From assembly GCA_030017935.1 (NCBI GenBank), contig JASEGF010000002.1:1-18631 (forward strand): a stretch of 18,631 bases of DNA. The letters run 5' to 3'. This document shows positions 1 to 8,134 of this stretch, piece by piece (position 1 is the first letter of the stretch; each line of letters opens with the position of its first letter). Source of the DNA: Bacteroidales bacterium. Lineage in GTDB: Bacteria > Bacteroidota > Bacteroidia > Bacteroidales > DTU049. The notes under the pieces were generated by a model. That model saw only the letters and a list, made by a program, of their open reading frames with translations. It was not told the DNA's origin and made no database searches. Position numbers and translations under genes: made by a program.

Positions 1-871
1 AATACTTTGTAGCCACTCCTCTGAATCTCATCATCCAAACCAAAAAATTAGTTATTTTTTTCTCTACTATGTTTACGCTATAAACTGCTAATCCTTTTGT
101 TTTACGTCGAACTAATATCTTTTCGGTTGGTGATTTAACTAATACCTTTTTGCTTGGTGATTCTTTCACTGCTTGCTGGAACTTTTCGTTAGGCTTAAAA
201 CATATCAAATTTTTCTCTGATACTCTTCGCTGCAACTCTTCTTTTATCTGACTATTTTGAACTTTATTTTCTCCAATGTGTTTGAAAAGCAAATTACCTT
301 CTCTATCTGTCATTACCAATACAGCAACATTGGGATGGACAGTATTCATAGCTTGCTCTTTTTCTTCTAAAGTTTTATATTTACGTCCTTTTTCTGAATA
401 TTGCATTAATAACTCGTCAATTTCTGTTATTCCAGAAAAATTAATTCCACTCTCTAATCCTTGAATAGCAGATAGAATCTTATGTCTCCATTTGAAACTT
501 GTTGGTAAACTAATGCCAACTTCTCTAGCACAGGCTCTTAAGCTTTTACCTTCTAACATGCATTTTATATAATCCATTAAAAGGTAGTATTTATGAGAAT
601 AATAGACAAGTGATTTTGCAGTTTCTCTAAATCTATAACCACATTTTTTGCATTTATAGACTTGTCTGCTATCACTCACACCAGCTTTAGTTACATATTC
701 ACAATCACATCTAGGACAAATAGGTGCAGTTGATAAAATCTTTATTCTCTGATAGTCTAGAGCTGTCAATCTATTCTCATTGAGAAATTCATAGAGATTA
801 TCTAAGAATTCACGTTTGCCCTCCTTGGTCAGAGCCAGCATTTTTTCTATGTTTTCAGCTGTATATTCCAT
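1..871 (-). CDS. IS1595-like transposase, 3' end beyond the window; possibly catalytically defective
   Basis: An uninterrupted frame of 290 codons runs from ATG at 871 to the left edge, so the C-terminus is missing. The N-terminus has a zinc-ribbon pattern (C52-P-R-C55 and C74-K-K-C77). It is followed by a helix-turn-helix-like stretch, SLRACAREVGISLPTSFKWR (109-128), very like IS1595-family transposases, and near the edge the family's RFRGVATKY (282-290). The first catalytic acid is probably D152 (EIDE), and the third may be E270 (VNIVE). Where family members usually carry a TD motif before a conserved aromatic residue, this protein reads ICFKPNEKF (223-231), so the second Asp seems absent. 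I judged this alignment from memory. A TAATTTTG -7 box lies at 887-894. I could not identify IS terminal inverted repeats or a target-site duplication. It is either a decayed insertion sequence with an intact frame or a co-opted transposase relative. Confidence 0.75.
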   Translation of the reverse strand, partial: MEYTAENIEKMLALTKEGKREFLDNLYEFLNENRLTALDYQRIKILSTAPICPRCDCEYVTKAGVSDSRQVYKCKKCGYRFRETAKSLVYYSHKYYLLMDYIKCMLEGKSLRACAREVGISLPTSFKWRHKILSAIQGLESGINFSGITEIDELLMQYSEKGRKYKTLEEKEQAMNTVHPNVAVLVMTDREGNLLFKHIGENKVQNSQIKEELQRRVSEKNLICFKPNEKFQQAVKESPSKKVLVKSPTEKILVRRKTKGLAVYSVNIVEKKITNFLVWMMRFRGVATKY

Positions 872-886
872 AAATTTTATTTTTTA

Positions 887-894
887 CAAAATTA
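887..894 (-). promoter_or_regulatory. -7 box candidate for the transposase-like gene
   Basis: Read on the minus strand this is TAATTTTG, matching the Bacteroidota TAnnTTTG consensus, 15 nt upstream of the ATG at 871. No TTG is found at the right spacing for a -33 element, so this is a weak call in AT-rich DNA. Confidence 0.3.
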
Positions 895-932
895 ATAAAA
901 ATATTTGACATGAAAAGTTTAACATAAATATT

Positions 933-976
933 AATCAAAGAATAGCAATATTTTTCAATATTGCTATTCTTTGATT
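933..976 (-). terminator. Perfect 20-bp hairpin, probable terminator of the saccharopine operon
   Basis: Bases 933-952 and 957-976 are exact reverse complements around a four-base loop (TTTC). The hairpin begins 6 nt past the stop codon at 983, as expected for the end of the minus-strand saccharopine operon. On that strand the sequence after the stem is AT-rich but has no clean U-tract. On the plus strand the stem is followed by TTTCTTCTTC. It could be an intrinsic or processing hairpin, or a barrier between the operon and the transposase-like gene. Confidence 0.6.
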
Positions 977-982
977 TCTTCT

Positions 983-2296
983 TCAAATCTCTTCTTCTAC
1001 AAACTTAATATTAAATTCTTCCAATTTTTTTAATATTTGCTCATAAATATCAGGTTCTATTGGCAGCAATACTCCTGTCTTTTGTAATTTACCTTGCATA
1101 AATAAATCTACTGCTATTGCTAATGGCATTCCTACTGTTATTGCCATAGCTGTATTAATTTGATCTTTTCCTGTATATGTCAATGTAGATTTGATTTTAT
1201 GATATTCTCCATTGATTTTATAGCCAATAATATGTTGCATAACGATTAAATCCTTGTCATTAATTTCAAATTTCCATTTTTCCTCAAGTAAATGTTGTAA
1301 AGCTTGAGCGGGAGTACCTTTTTGCAAACCTACTGGTTTTTCTGTAAATATCTCTAACCATTCAAATTTATTAAATTCTTGGCTATTGCGATTTATGCCA
1401 AGATAATCGCAAAAATTGTCTTCGATAGATTTATCCGGAATATTTGGTAAGTATGAAGATATAAGTTCTTTCCATGTCATTTTATCAATATTTTCTATTT
1501 CATAGCTATCATCAGTGAGCCCGAGTTGTACAAAGGCATTCCATGATTTACAATAGCCCGGTCGTCTAATTGTACCTCTTAGCATAGTTTTAACATTTTC
1601 TAAACCATAGATATATCTGTATTTCAGAGAATCTCTATTAGGATAAACTTCGAAATCACCTAATCCAGCAACCTTGATGTTTGTTGTCCATTGAAAAATA
1701 CGATGATATGGTATATATTTATATTTCCCATTATCTAAATATTTTGCTGGTTCCATACCTGCGAGAACAACATTTCTAGGATTCCATGTAAATTTATAAT
1801 TCCATGGATTATTGTCATACTCAGGTGCTACTAAGCCTCCCGTAGAGCTCTCAAATTCTAATATTTCACCACCATTTTGTTTAATATTATGTATTAATTT
1901 CATAGCAGACATATGATCGAGGCCTGGATCTAATCCACATTCGTTTAAAAATAATAAATTTTTTTCTTTTACTTCTTTTTCAATAGCTTTCATCTCAGGT
2001 GAAATGTAGGAAGTTGTAAATAAATGTTTGCCCAGAGCCAAGCAATCTTTTGCTATTAAAAAATGATAACGTGCAGGCACCATAGAGATTATCACATCAA
2101 AATTTTTTATGCATTCGTATCTAGCTTTGTCATCTGTGACATCTAGTTGTATTTTGGGTAAATCAATATGTTCTACAGTCTTTAAGTTTTGTTTAGCGAT
2201 AGTTATAGTCCAATCATTTTGTTTAGCTTGCTTTGATAGATAATTTATTAATACTTTAGCAGATAAACCTGCACCAATGATTAAAATAGATTTCAT
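983..2296 (-). CDS. Saccharopine dehydrogenase (glutamate-forming type, LYS9/AASS C-terminal-like)
   Basis: 437 residues. In this family the enzyme interconverts saccharopine with glutamate and 2-aminoadipate 6-semialdehyde using NAD(P). The protein opens with a Rossmann strand and glycine motif (ILIIGAGLSAKVL, 4-16). It carries family signatures SMVPARYHF (71-79), TTSYISPEM (94-102) and ECGLDPGLDH (119-128), which match LYS9 and the C-terminal half of animal AASS. Length fits a full single-domain enzyme. It lies 18 nt downstream of the LKR-type gene on the same strand and is almost certainly co-transcribed, so the pair covers both saccharopine steps. With the LKR partner, lysine breakdown is the likelier direction, but the next enzyme (semialdehyde dehydrogenase) is not in the window. 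No Shine-Dalgarno site precedes the start. Family assignment is strong; cofactor preference cannot be read here. Confidence 0.88.
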   Translation of the reverse strand: MKSILIIGAGLSAKVLINYLSKQAKQNDWTITIAKQNLKTVEHIDLPKIQLDVTDDKARYECIKNFDVIISMVPARYHFLIAKDCLALGKHLFTTSYISPEMKAIEKEVKEKNLLFLNECGLDPGLDHMSAMKLIHNIKQNGGEILEFESSTGGLVAPEYDNNPWNYKFTWNPRNVVLAGMEPAKYLDNGKYKYIPYHRIFQWTTNIKVAGLGDFEVYPNRDSLKYRYIYGLENVKTMLRGTIRRPGYCKSWNAFVQLGLTDDSYEIENIDKMTWKELISSYLPNIPDKSIEDNFCDYLGINRNSQEFNKFEWLEIFTEKPVGLQKGTPAQALQHLLEEKWKFEINDKDLIVMQHIIGYKINGEYHKIKSTLTYTGKDQINTAMAITVGMPLAIAVDLFMQGKLQKTGVLLPIEPDIYEQILKKLEEFNIKFVEEEI

Positions 2297-2314
2297 ATTT
2301 ATAATTTTTTTTGA

Positions 2315-3613
2315 TTAGTCTGTAATAAAATTTTCCATAAATTTATAATCTGGTGTAAACTGACCCTTATGTAATATTATAGATTTCTTTAGTGGATTAG
2401 GGAGTTGTAATTTTTCAAATTTTTTATCCCAATTAGCTTTTAGCATTGCCTCTACAAAAGGTAGTATACATTTAGAAAAATATTGACTGGCATCTAATGG
2501 AAGTTCGGCTGGTAATATATCTACTGCCATCACAGGGATACCATCCGAATATAGGTCTATAGTATATTCTTTTGAGTTAGGATTATAAACTAATACAGGA
2601 GTATAAATTTCTGTAGCAATTTTAGTTATTTCCACTCCGCCATTAATATCACAAGAAATATCACCTATACCCAAAAGTCTGAAATTAGGTTTTTGCCAAT
2701 TATCTATAATAAATTGTTCCTCTACTACACGTGGATATCTTTTATCCCAATATGAAGCATGAATTAAAAGATTTAAATAAGGTAAATATTGTTGAAAAAT
2801 ACTCTCATAATTTTCTGGATGAGAATAATAATCGTTTAGATTAAATGGTGTTCCATCTTTTCTCTGAACCATATCTTTTTCATAAAAAACAACTTTGTAA
2901 ATATTATGTTTAGAATTAGGTAATTGAGAAAAATGGAGTAACTCTTCTGGTAAAATTTCTTTAGTAGGCAAAAAATTTAGCATTTCTTGCACGCCAATGC
3001 TTACATTCCCATATCCTGTTATGCCAATAATAAAAGGTGATAAAGAATCTGGTAATCCTTTAGTTAATATATCTGTACCTATTTGCGAAAGTGCTTCCTT
3101 AGCTTTTTCTACAGATGAATATTCATATGCACGTTTAATTTTTTCAAATGGATTATTGATACCACTTTTACTTAGTCTTTTACCTATCATCCATAGAGTA
3201 TCTATTAGTCCTGCATTACCAGCAAATTTCCCAAAAAATATTAATCTTTTACCGAAATCATCTACTATTCTTTCATGATCTAATAATGTTGCTTTCAGTT
3301 TTATTAATTTCCGTAACATTGGCATATTATGTTTTTGCCCTTTAATTGTATGAGAAAAAAATAAATATATCTTATTTTGATAAATCTCCTCTTCTGGTAT
3401 CTCTTTAATACCAATTATAATATCTGCTTTTTCTAAAGAATTTACAATCTTGGCACCAACTTTTTCATATTCTTCGTCTGAATAAATTCTTTTATTGGAA
3501 CTTTGTACTAATACTGTATAGCCCTTTTTTATAAGTTGTTCCACATGTTCTGGGATTAATACTACACGTTTCTCACTTGGATATTTATTCTCATCTCTTA
3601 TACCTAATATCAT
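2315..3613 (-). CDS. Lysine-ketoglutarate reductase-like protein (saccharopine-forming, AASS N-terminal-like)
   Basis: 432 residues. Members condense lysine with 2-oxoglutarate to saccharopine (or the reverse) with NAD(P)H. The alanine dehydrogenase/LOR-type N-terminal fold is visible: EKRVVLIPEHVEQLI (14-28), then GIKE with K70 and FFSHTIKGQ with H88, at the positions of the Lys/His pair important in yeast Lys1. The nucleotide-binding motif is GITGYGNVSIG (197-207). Later signatures GDISCDINGGVE (317-328) and AVDILPAELPLDAS (363-376) are closest to the LKR half of eukaryotic AASS, not to free-standing alanine dehydrogenases. It is first in a two-gene operon with the saccharopine dehydrogenase, with a well-formed promoter 23 nt upstream of its ATG. 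Start choice is supported by that promoter and by the MILGIRDE opening typical of the family. Confidence 0.87.
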   Translation of the reverse strand: MILGIRDENKYPSEKRVVLIPEHVEQLIKKGYTVLVQSSNKRIYSDEEYEKVGAKIVNSLEKADIIIGIKEIPEEEIYQNKIYLFFSHTIKGQKHNMPMLRKLIKLKATLLDHERIVDDFGKRLIFFGKFAGNAGLIDTLWMIGKRLSKSGINNPFEKIKRAYEYSSVEKAKEALSQIGTDILTKGLPDSLSPFIIGITGYGNVSIGVQEMLNFLPTKEILPEELLHFSQLPNSKHNIYKVVFYEKDMVQRKDGTPFNLNDYYSHPENYESIFQQYLPYLNLLIHASYWDKRYPRVVEEQFIIDNWQKPNFRLLGIGDISCDINGGVEITKIATEIYTPVLVYNPNSKEYTIDLYSDGIPVMAVDILPAELPLDASQYFSKCILPFVEAMLKANWDKKFEKLQLPNPLKKSIILHKGQFTPDYKFMENFITD

Positions 3614-3636
3614 ATCTTATTCTTATTATTTAATTG

Positions 3637-3666
3637 CAAATGTATAAAAAATATTATTTATCACAA
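3637..3666 (-). promoter_or_regulatory. Bacteroidota-type promoter of the saccharopine operon
   Basis: On the minus strand TTG (3664-3666) is followed after 19 nt by TACATTTG (3637-3644), matching the TTG-N19-TAnnTTTG pattern. The -7 box ends 23 nt before the ATG at 3613, giving a short leader. Confidence 0.6.
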
Positions 3667-3696
3667 TATATTTTTAAAGCTAATTGGTGAAAAAAC

Positions 3697-3765
3697 TTAC
3701 CTTTTACCCCTCTCCTATTCTCCCAGTCACCTCGTCTCCCCTTCACCCCCTCACCTTGTCTCGTC
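3697..3765. repeat. Pyrimidine-rich, GC-elevated degenerate repeat tract
   Basis: About 58 of 69 plus-strand bases are pyrimidines and just over half are G or C, unlike the AT-rich surroundings. Read on the minus strand, near-copies of GAGACRAGGTGA occur twice along with several G-runs (GGGGG, GGGG, GGG, GGGG). It sits 9 nt past the stop codon of the glycogen fusion gene, so it would form the 3' part of that transcript. It encodes nothing credible. It looks like a low-complexity intergenic repeat, possibly transcribed as a G-rich tail. Confidence 0.5.
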
Positions 3766-3774
3766 ATTAAAAAT

Positions 3775-6700
3775 TTATAGCCAGCGTACTAAGTAGAAAT
3801 CTTGTTTATGAGCTAATAAAGGATGCTGTGGTCTCAATCTAATAGAGAAATTATAAACACCACTTTGCTCCATAGGTATAGTACATTCATAAATAGCTTT
3901 AGAACCTTGGCAGCTAACAAAATCAAAAGCTTTAGTAAATGTTACATCTACTATACGGCCTTCTTCTTTTTTACCAAAAATTAATTCTATTATTACATCA
4001 TCTGGTTTTAATTCTTTGAGATCTATTATTAGTTTCACATAAAATTTATCACCAAGAGGCAGATGATGTTTAGAGTTATCAAACATTTCGATATTTTCTA
4101 GTTTTATTTCATCCCAATTACGATAAATCTTTCTTTTCCAAGATATAAATCTGAAAAGATTCTGATAATCATTGTCAGAAAGATTTTTATAATAATCAAA
4201 TAAATTATTATAGAATTTATTATCATACTCTAGGAGCATACGTTTAGTGATGAAATGAGGCGCAATGTGGAAATAAGCATTTTTAATCATTTCTATCCAT
4301 TTTTGAGGCACACCTTCACTATCTCTTTCATAAAAAGTTGGTACTATTTCATCTTCTAAAATACTATATATCATTTCTGCATCCAATTGATCTTGAAGAT
4401 TAGGATCATCATAAGTATTTTCTTGTCTGAGAGCCCAACCTCCACCGGGTACGTAGCCTTCTGCCCACCAACCATCAAGCACACTAAAGTTCAAAGTGCC
4501 ATTCATAACTGCTTTCATTCCAGAGGTACCACTAGCTTCCAAAGGTCTAGTAGGAGTATTGAGCCATACATCTACACCTTTTAAAAGTAATTTAGCAAAT
4601 TCTGTATCATAATTTTCAACAAAAATTACCTTACCAATAAATTCTGGTAGTCTAGAAACCTCAATAATTCTTTTTATTAGATCTTCGCCAGCTTTATCTG
4701 ATGGATGAGCTTTACCACTAAAAATAAAACGTACAGGATATTGAGGATTATTTACGATACTTGCTAAACGCTTCAAATCGATAAATAGCAAATGAGCACG
4801 TTTATAAGTAGCAAATCTACGAGCGAAACCTATAGTTAAAATTTCTGGTGTTGTATTTAGTTCTTCTAAAGTATGAATTATTTGACCAGGTAATTCTTGT
4901 CTCTGAGGCATTTGCTTCGCTATACGTTCAACAAGTTTATCATAAAGTTCATGTTTCTGATCTGTTTTGAGTTTCCAAATAGTTAAAGGTCTTAGTTTAT
5001 CAATAAATTTCCAATAGTCGTGATTTTCGTGCATATGCTCGAAAAATTCATTACCAGCAACACTCAGAAATGCTTTTTGCCATTCTCCACACATCCATGT
5101 TTTTGGATGCACAGCATTAGTTACATAATCAATAAAAAGTTCACTATTAAAAAATCCTCTATAAAGATCTTTGAACATGTCACGAGTAACATTTTGATGA
5201 ATTTTACTAACAGCATTTACATATACAGATGTTTTAATAGCTAGATGTGTTACAGAAAACTCTTCATCAGTACGTTTTATTCTACCGAGATCCATAAATT
5301 CATCCCAACTAATATCTAGTGTTTCTGGTATATGAGCAAAATATGCACGCATTAGATTTTCAGAAAATTTATCATGACCTGCAGGTACAGGTGTATGTGT
5401 TGTAAAAATTGATGATTTACGAACTAATTCTAAAGCATGCTGAAAAGGTAAATGTTGCTCTTTAATATAATATCTCAATCTCGCAATATTAGCAAATGCT
5501 GCATGACCTTCATTCAAATGAAAAATATTAGGATTTATGCCCATAGCACGCATAGCATATATAGAGCCAAACCCTAATAAATATTCTTGTTTTAGCCTCA
5601 TTTCCCAATTTGCATCATATAGTCTAGCTGTTATTTCTTTATCATCCTCTTCATTTTCTTCTATGTCAGTATCTAATAAATATAAATGTATTCTACCTAC
5701 ATTTACTTGCCATAATTTAGCAAAAACATTTCTGCCAGGGAATGGTAATTGTATTTTCATCCATTCATCATTACTATCTCTCACTGCTATTATGGGTAAA
5801 TTAGTGAATTTTTGCGGAATATATTGGGCTATTTGCTCACCTAAACGAGATAACATTTGTTTAAAATAACCATATCTAAAAAGTAATCCAAAGGCAACAA
5901 TGGGGAAATTGCTATCACTAGCTTCTTTTAGATAATCACCAGCTAACATTCCCAACCCACCACTATAAATTTTCAGAGAAGAATGTATACCATATTCCAT
6001 ACATAAATATGCAACTAATTTGTCATTTTCCTTGTATGGAGATAAACTCATGTAGTCTTTGAATCTTTTATAGATTGCATTTAATCTCTCAATAAAAGAT
6101 TTATTTTGTGATAAATTAATAATCTCATCATAAGACATCATTTCGAGCATTGCTATTGGATTATAATCAGATTTTACCCAATAGACAGGATTTATGCTTT
6201 TCATAAATTCAGTAGCTTCATCATCCCATGTCCACCATAGGTTTTGCGTTAATTCTACAAGTGGTAACAATGATTGTGGATATTCTGGTTTTACAAAAAT
6301 TTTTCTCCATTCAGCTACATCTATCTCTTTTGGGCTAGTAACGACATATTCTTTTACAGTTTTGAAATAATATTGAACAATTCTTTTTTCAGATGCTTTA
6401 AGAGCTATATCATATAAATCAAAATAATAATTAATAAAATTATCCCAATGAGCCAATTTAGCTATTTGCCAGCATTGATTTCTTAATGAAATCCTTTGCT
6501 CATCATTTAGCTGTAAATGTTCTCTGATGTAATTGGTAATGTTATCTACTATCTCATCATCATTATAATCATTTCTGTCGACAATTCTAATATATTCATC
6601 AGTGTTATAATTAAGTGATTTCACCCAATTGCCATAACCAGCTAAAGTTGTCGTAAGAGTAGGAATACCAAATGCTGTACTCTCCATAGGAGTGTAGCCC

Positions 6701-8010
6701 CAGGGTTCATAATATGATGGGAAAATCGTTAGGTCAAACCCCATAAGAAATTCATAATATGAAATATTTAAAAGGCCATCATTACCATCTAAATAGCTAG
6801 GAATAAATAATACTTTTACTGGATTATCATCCTGATTGAGTAAACCTTCATTTCTAAAAGCATTAATTATAGAATCTGTATCTTCATTATTTAAATAATG
6901 TGAAGTTAAATATTTATGCTCTGGGGTAGTATCATTATTATAAGCATCTAAAACATCATGTATAGGTCCTTGAATTCCTGATGGTATTGCAAAGCAAGCA
7001 AATATATTTCGATTAGGATTTTGATTTTTTAATTTACTTAATGATTTAATGAATAAATCTATACCTTTATTGCGCATTTCATACCTACCAGATATCATAA
7101 CTAGTAAAGGATTCTCTGTCTGTGCACCTGTTGTGGCTTTGAAAAGTCTAATAATTTTTTCACGAGATGCAGCTTTTATTTTGTCATATTCTTCATCTTT
7201 GGGTATAACGTCTATATCAAAACTATTTGGGGTAATAACACTTGGTTCTTTACCTAGAAAATATTTACATTCATTAGCAGTTATAGGAGATACTGTAGAG
7301 AAAGCATCAGCATTACTAGTTGCACATTTCTCCATTGAATATTTAGAAATTACGTTAAATTGTTTACTCATTTGCTGAGGATCATAATTAGATAATTCAT
7401 TGTATAATGGCAATCCATTACCAGCAATAGTACGCCCTAAAGTGGTAGCATGAGTAGTAAAAGCAGTACCTACCTGTGGAACTTTATCTTCTAAATATAA
7501 AATACCAGCACCAGTAAGCCATTCATGAAAATTAGCTACTATTTTATCCTGAGCAGTTACATGATGTTCATAGAAATGATGTATTACCTTACCAGCTTCA
7601 TAACCGAATAATGCTGGCTCTATATAATCCCAACCTCCATATAAAGAATCTAATTTATATTTTATCCATAAATCTGTGAAGATTTTGTCGCGTTGATCAA
7701 ATAAATGCCTAAAATCTACTAAAATAGTTATAGGATTACCTTTTATTTGCCATCTTCCTATTCTTATTTTCAGACCATCCTCTCTAGCTTTTTTTACCCA
7801 TTTATTATATAATCCATCATCCTGCATAAATAAACGTTCATTTGCAGCATCTTTTACAATATCTGGACCTATCAGAATGTATTGCGAGCCTAGCATAGCT
7901 TCTAATTTATATGCTTTGGTAGATAATACAGTATATATACCACCTACTTTATTACATACTTCCCAACTAACCTCAAACAAAAAATTGGGCATGAGTTTTT
8001 TATTTTCCAT
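3775..8010 (-). CDS. Bifunctional glycogen synthase (GT3) - alpha-glucan phosphorylase (GT35) fusion
   Basis: 1411 residues in one frame. Residues about 8-545 are a GT3 glycogen synthase, which adds glucose from a nucleotide sugar to glycogen: FEVSWEVCNKVGGIYTVLS (12-30) with the KVGG loop, ISGRYEMRNKGID (306-318), and the E-x7-E catalytic motif E435...E443 (EPWGYTPME). After a linker, residues about 575-1411 are a maltodextrin/glycogen phosphorylase of the alpha-glucan family, releasing glucose-1-phosphate. Its N-terminal helper region starts at QNLWWTWDDEA (589-599), the glucan/active-site region includes EYGIHSSLKIYSGGLG (672-687) and HLNEGHAAF (831-839), and the PLP lysine is K1166 in EASGTSGMKAVMNG. 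Both sets of motifs are intact, so both activities are expected. It is apparently monocistronic: 124 nt separate it from the sigma gene and 161 nt from the LKR gene. A modest AAAGG lies before the ATG. Confidence 0.92.
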   Translation of the reverse strand: MENKKLMPNFLFEVSWEVCNKVGGIYTVLSTKAYKLEAMLGSQYILIGPDIVKDAANERLFMQDDGLYNKWVKKAREDGLKIRIGRWQIKGNPITILVDFRHLFDQRDKIFTDLWIKYKLDSLYGGWDYIEPALFGYEAGKVIHHFYEHHVTAQDKIVANFHEWLTGAGILYLEDKVPQVGTAFTTHATTLGRTIAGNGLPLYNELSNYDPQQMSKQFNVISKYSMEKCATSNADAFSTVSPITANECKYFLGKEPSVITPNSFDIDVIPKDEEYDKIKAASREKIIRLFKATTGAQTENPLLVMISGRYEMRNKGIDLFIKSLSKLKNQNPNRNIFACFAIPSGIQGPIHDVLDAYNNDTTPEHKYLTSHYLNNEDTDSIINAFRNEGLLNQDDNPVKVLFIPSYLDGNDGLLNISYYEFLMGFDLTIFPSYYEPWGYTPMESTAFGIPTLTTTLAGYGNWVKSLNYNTDEYIRIVDRNDYNDDEIVDNITNYIREHLQLNDEQRISLRNQCWQIAKLAHWDNFINYYFDLYDIALKASEKRIVQYYFKTVKEYVVTSPKEIDVAEWRKIFVKPEYPQSLLPLVELTQNLWWTWDDEATEFMKSINPVYWVKSDYNPIAMLEMMSYDEIINLSQNKSFIERLNAIYKRFKDYMSLSPYKENDKLVAYLCMEYGIHSSLKIYSGGLGMLAGDYLKEASDSNFPIVAFGLLFRYGYFKQMLSRLGEQIAQYIPQKFTNLPIIAVRDSNDEWMKIQLPFPGRNVFAKLWQVNVGRIHLYLLDTDIEENEEDDKEITARLYDANWEMRLKQEYLLGFGSIYAMRAMGINPNIFHLNEGHAAFANIARLRYYIKEQHLPFQHALELVRKSSIFTTHTPVPAGHDKFSENLMRAYFAHIPETLDISWDEFMDLGRIKRTDEEFSVTHLAIKTSVYVNAVSKIHQNVTRDMFKDLYRGFFNSELFIDYVTNAVHPKTWMCGEWQKAFLSVAGNEFFEHMHENHDYWKFIDKLRPLTIWKLKTDQKHELYDKLVERIAKQMPQRQELPGQIIHTLEELNTTPEILTIGFARRFATYKRAHLLFIDLKRLASIVNNPQYPVRFIFSGKAHPSDKAGEDLIKRIIEVSRLPEFIGKVIFVENYDTEFAKLLLKGVDVWLNTPTRPLEASGTSGMKAVMNGTLNFSVLDGWWAEGYVPGGGWALRQENTYDDPNLQDQLDAEMIYSILEDEIVPTFYERDSEGVPQKWIEMIKNAYFHIAPHFITKRMLLEYDNKFYNNLFDYYKNLSDNDYQNLFRFISWKRKIYRNWDEIKLENIEMFDNSKHHLPLGDKFYVKLIIDLKELKPDDVIIELIFGKKEEGRIVDVTFTKAFDFVSCQGSKAIYECTIPMEQSGVYNFSIRLRPQHPLLAHKQDFYLVRWL

Positions 8011-8034
8011 TTTTTACCTTTATTTTATTCTTTA

Positions 8035-8042
8035 CAAATTTA
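8035..8042 (-). promoter_or_regulatory. -7 box candidate for the glycogen fusion gene
   Basis: On the minus strand this reads TAAATTTG, ending 24 nt before the ATG at 8010. The usual -33 TTG is not found at the expected distance. The 8011-8134 spacer is otherwise nearly pure A/T, including an all-A/T palindrome at 8062-8080, and shows nothing else. Confidence 0.35.
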
Positions 8043-8134
8043 ATATTAAATCGATAAAATGATTATTTTTTAAAAATAATAAATATAAATATTTACTATT
8101 TTTATATTTAATATTATATCATTAATTAATTTAT

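Noticed and set aside
276..464. Plus-strand open frame of 62 codons
   Set aside because: It is antisense to the transposase-like gene, whose motifs show which strand codes.
3775..8010. The fusion as an artefact of a sequencing error joining two genes
   Set aside because: The linker between the domains (about 545-575) reads as normal protein, both domains are full length and in frame, and similar fusions are, as I recall, known in the phylum.
8062..8080. Palindrome ATTATTTTT-T-AAAAATAAT as a terminator of the sigma gene
   Set aside because: It is made only of A and T in nearly pure A/T spacer, so it is easily due to composition and would be weak as a terminator.
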